Assembly (NCBI GenBank): GCA_021413665.1
Contig: JAIOPW010000460.1
Location: 1-6,710, forward strand
Direction: 5' to 3'
DNA length: 6,710 bases
Source of the DNA: Rhodocyclales bacterium
GTDB taxonomy: Bacteria; Pseudomonadota; Gammaproteobacteria; Burkholderiales; Rhodocyclaceae
Positions 4,701 to 6,710 of the stretch are shown here, in pieces; positions within the stretch are counted from its first letter, which is position 1, and each line of letters opens with the position of its first letter. Below the pieces are notes generated by a model, which searched no databases, was not told the DNA's origin, and saw nothing but the letters and a program-made list of their open reading frames with translations. The translations under genes were made by a program, and so were the position numbers.

Positions 4701-6500
4701 TCAGGACTTGCCGACCTCGACCTGTGTTTCGACCTTCTGCCGCAGGCGGATGTGGAGTTCGCGCAACTGCTTCTCGTCAACATCGGATGGCGCGTCGGTC
4801 AGCAGGCACTGGGCGCGCTGGGTCTTGGGGAAGGCGATCACGTCGCGGATCGACTCGGCGCCGGCCATCATGGTGACGATGCGATCGAGGCCGAAGGCCA
4901 GGCCGCCGTGCGGCGGAGCGCCGTACTTGAGGGCATCGAGCAGGAAGCCGAACTTGGCCTGCTGTTCCTCCGGACCGATGCCCAGCGCCTGGAATACCCT
5001 CTCCTGCACCTCGGCGCGATGGATACGCACCGAGCCGCCGCCCATTTCCCAGCCGTTCAGCGCCAGATCGTAGGCCTTGGCCAGGCATGCGCCTGGATCG
5101 GTTTCCATCAGGACCTCGTGGCCGTCCTTGGGACTGGTGAAGGGGTGGTGGCAGGCCGACCAGCGCTTGTTTTCCTCGTCGTATTCGAACATCGGGAAAT
5201 CGACCACCCACAGCGGCTCCCAGGCCTTGCCGTTGACATAGCCCTTCTCGTGACCGAGCTTGCTGCGCAGGGCGCCCAGTGCGTCATTGACCACCTTGGT
5301 CTTGTCGGCGCCGAAGAAGATCAGGTCGCCCGACTGGGCGCCGGTGCGCTCGATGATGGTCTTCAGCGCGGCTTCATGCAGGTTCTTGACGATGGGCGAC
5401 TGCAGACCTTCCTCGTTGAGCTTCGATGCGTCGTTGACCTTGATGTAGGCCAGGCCGCGGGCACCATAGATCTTGACGAACTCGGTATAGCCGTCGATCT
5501 CGCCGCGCGTAAGGCTGGCGCCGCCCGGCACGCGCAGCGCCGCGACGCGGCCGCCGGAGGTGGCCGGACCGCTGAACACCTTGAAGGCGACGTCGGCCAC
5601 CGCATCGGTGACTTCGGTCAGTTCCAGCGTGACGCGCAAGTCGGGCTTGTCGGAACCGTAGCGGTTCATGGCTTCGGCGTAGCTCATGCGCGGGAAGGGA
5701 TTGGGCAGCTCGACCGCGAGCGCGGTCTTGAACACGCTGCGGATCATTTCCTCCATCAGCATAGTGATCTGCTCTTCGGTCAGGAAGGAGGTTTCGATAT
5801 CGACCTGGGTGAATTCCGGCTGGCGGTCGGCGCGCAGGTCCTCGTCGCGGAAGCACTTGGTGATCTGGTAGTAGCGGTCGTAGCCCGCCACCATCAGCAG
5901 CTGCTTGAACAGCTGCGGCGACTGCGGCAGGGCGAAGAACTGGCCCGGATGCACACGGGAGGGCACCAGGTAGTCGCGCGCGCCTTCCGGCGTCGACTTG
6001 GTCAGCATCGGCGTTTCGATGTCGATGAAGCCCTTGTCGTCGAGGAAGCGGCGGAAGGCCATGGCGACCTTGTAGCGCAGCATCAGGTTCTTCTGCATCT
6101 GCGGGCGGCGCAGGTCGATCACGCGATGGGTGAGGCGCACGTTCTCGGAGAGGTTTTCCTCGTCGAGCTGGAAGGGCGGTGTCACGGCGGCATTGAGCAC
6201 TTCCAGTTCATGGCAGAGGATTTCTATTTCACCCGAGGCCAGGTTGGGATTCTCGGTTCCGGCGGGACGGCGACGCACCTTGCCCGTGACTTTCAGCACG
6301 TATTCGTTGCGCACGTCTTCGGCGATCTTGAACATTTCGGGGCGATCGGGATCGCAGACGATCTGGGCCAAGCCTTCGCGATCGCGCAGGTCGATGAAGA
6401 TGACACCGCCGTGGTCGCGACGGCGGTGGTTCCACCCGCAAAGGGTGACGATCTGGTCGACATGGGAGGCATTCACCTCGCCGCAATAATGGGTACGCAT
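4701..6500 (-). CDS. aspS: Aspartyl-tRNA synthetase, probably non-discriminating (Asp/Asn)
   Basis: Complete class IIb synthetase of 599 residues, the usual bacterial length (E. coli 590). It charges tRNA(Asp) with aspartate in the cytoplasm. Domains in order: the OB-fold anticodon-binding domain (about 1-105, LCGWNHRRRDHGG at 20-32); the catalytic core with QSPQ (193-196) and motif 2 FRDEDLRADRQPEF (217-230); the bacterial GAD insertion (about 290-410, GGRVAALRVPGG at 316-327); and motif 3 GLAFGLDR (533-540). Position 30 is His and 81 is Gly. As I recall, these correspond to the His31/Gly81 pair linked to relaxed recognition of tRNA(Asn) in Pseudomonas aeruginosa, whereas E. coli has Leu30. 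The enzyme may therefore also make Asp-tRNA(Asn) for GatCAB. The ATG at 6500 gives the family MRTHYCG start, with a modest GGAAA a few bases upstream. It leads the run towards the RNase, barstar and nudB genes. Confidence 0.98.
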   Translation of the reverse strand: MRTHYCGEVNASHVDQIVTLCGWNHRRRDHGGVIFIDLRDREGLAQIVCDPDRPEMFKIAEDVRNEYVLKVTGKVRRRPAGTENPNLASGEIEILCHELEVLNAAVTPPFQLDEENLSENVRLTHRVIDLRRPQMQKNLMLRYKVAMAFRRFLDDKGFIDIETPMLTKSTPEGARDYLVPSRVHPGQFFALPQSPQLFKQLLMVAGYDRYYQITKCFRDEDLRADRQPEFTQVDIETSFLTEEQITMLMEEMIRSVFKTALAVELPNPFPRMSYAEAMNRYGSDKPDLRVTLELTEVTDAVADVAFKVFSGPATSGGRVAALRVPGGASLTRGEIDGYTEFVKIYGARGLAYIKVNDASKLNEEGLQSPIVKNLHEAALKTIIERTGAQSGDLIFFGADKTKVVNDALGALRSKLGHEKGYVNGKAWEPLWVVDFPMFEYDEENKRWSACHHPFTSPKDGHEVLMETDPGACLAKAYDLALNGWEMGGGSVRIHRAEVQERVFQALGIGPEEQQAKFGFLLDALKYGAPPHGGLAFGLDRIVTMMAGAESIRDVIAFPKTQRAQCLLTDAPSDVDEKQLRELHIRLRQKVETQVEVGKS

Positions 6501-6522
6501 AGGTTTTCCGAACGGTTGTGGC

Positions 6523-6536
6523 GGCCCTGCGGGGCC
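6523..6536 (-). other. Small GC hairpin in the aspS leader
   Basis: GGCCC and GGGCC form a perfect 5-bp stem with a TGCG loop in the short gap between the DUF502 stop and the aspS start. No T-run follows on the minus strand, so it is not a convincing intrinsic terminator. It could be a weak pause or RNA-end structure, or chance in GC-rich DNA. Confidence 0.3.
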
Positions 6537-6710
6537 TTACTGATTCTGGGCGCGCCCTTGAGGATTCCGCATGGGCGGGGCGACGACGCCCATGGAGACG
6601 ATGTACTTGAGGGCTTCATCGACATTCATGTCGAGTTCGATCACGTCTGCCCGCCTGACAAAGAAGAAGAAGCCATTGACCGGACTGGGCGTGGTCGGGA
6701 TGAAGACGCC
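6537..6710 (-). CDS. DUF502 family membrane protein (C-terminal part only)
   Basis: The reading frame enters from the right edge and runs 57 residues to a TAA at 6539-6537; the N-terminus and transmembrane part lie outside the window. Visible are GVFIPTTPSPVNGFFFFVRR (1-20 of the fragment) and ADVIELDMNVDEALKYIVSMG (21-41), then a polar proline-rich tail. The combination of 'PTTP.P..GF' with '.DVIELDM.VDEALK.I.S.G' is the hallmark of the C-terminus of DUF502 proteins, small inner-membrane proteins of unknown function that occur widely in bacteria. In betaproteobacteria I recall this gene often sitting just upstream of aspS, as here (gap about 36 bp), so both may share a promoter beyond the window. 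No function can be assigned. Confidence 0.88.
   Translation of the reverse strand, partial: GVFIPTTPSPVNGFFFFVRRADVIELDMNVDEALKYIVSMGVVAPPMRNPQGRAQNQ

Noticed and set aside
4352..4783. N-terminal extension of the barstar frame up to 4783
   Set aside because: It overlaps the entire RNase gene out of frame. The ATG at 4351 has an AGGA site and forms the usual ATGA overlap.
4378..5073. Plus-strand open frame (231 codons) over the RNase and the 3' end of aspS
   Set aside because: It lies opposite two well-supported genes and shows no motif of its own.
6523..6536. Intrinsic terminator between the DUF502 gene and aspS
   Set aside because: The stem is only 5 bp and no T-run follows on the minus strand; kept only as a low-confidence hairpin.

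Overview
The window is GC-rich, gene-dense bacterial DNA with almost no intergenic space. The gene content (DUF502 protein, aspartyl-tRNA synthetase and a NudB-type Nudix hydrolase on one strand; a MacB/FtsX-type ABC exporter with a LolA-like protein and an outer-membrane-barrel candidate on the other) points to a Gram-negative proteobacterium, most likely a betaproteobacterium of the Rhodocyclales type. That assignment is inferred from protein resemblance and gene order, not from a database search.

Left half, plus strand (1-3438): four tightly coupled genes encode (i) the C-terminal end of an ABC ATPase, (ii) a four-TM FtsX/MacB-like permease with a large periplasmic domain, (iii) a secreted LolA-like 'outer membrane lipoprotein-sorting' protein, and (iv) a secreted protein with features of an outer-membrane beta-barrel. 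Each start overlaps the previous stop (4, 8 and 4 bp). Together they cover energy source, inner membrane, periplasm and probable outer membrane, as expected of a trans-envelope export route for a lipid, lipoprotein or other hydrophobic cargo. The cargo cannot be read from the sequence.

Right half, minus strand (6710 down to 3432): the C-terminal end of a DUF502 membrane protein, then after about 36 bp aspS (599 aa), a secreted guanyl-specific ribonuclease closely resembling Streptomyces RNase Sa, a barstar-family inhibitor, and nudB (dihydroneopterin triphosphate diphosphatase, folate pathway). aspS, RNase, barstar and nudB are separated by 2 bp, a 4-bp overlap and 5 bp, so they are probably one transcript. 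The RNase-barstar pair is an effector/inhibitor module set between two housekeeping genes. The RNase keeps the residues equivalent to the RNase Sa catalytic and guanine-recognition set, and the barstar keeps the acidic residues that plug the barnase active site.

The two gene groups converge and overlap tail-to-tail by 7 bp (3432-3438), with no visible terminator between them. No tRNA, rRNA, CRISPR array, insertion sequence or long repeat was seen.
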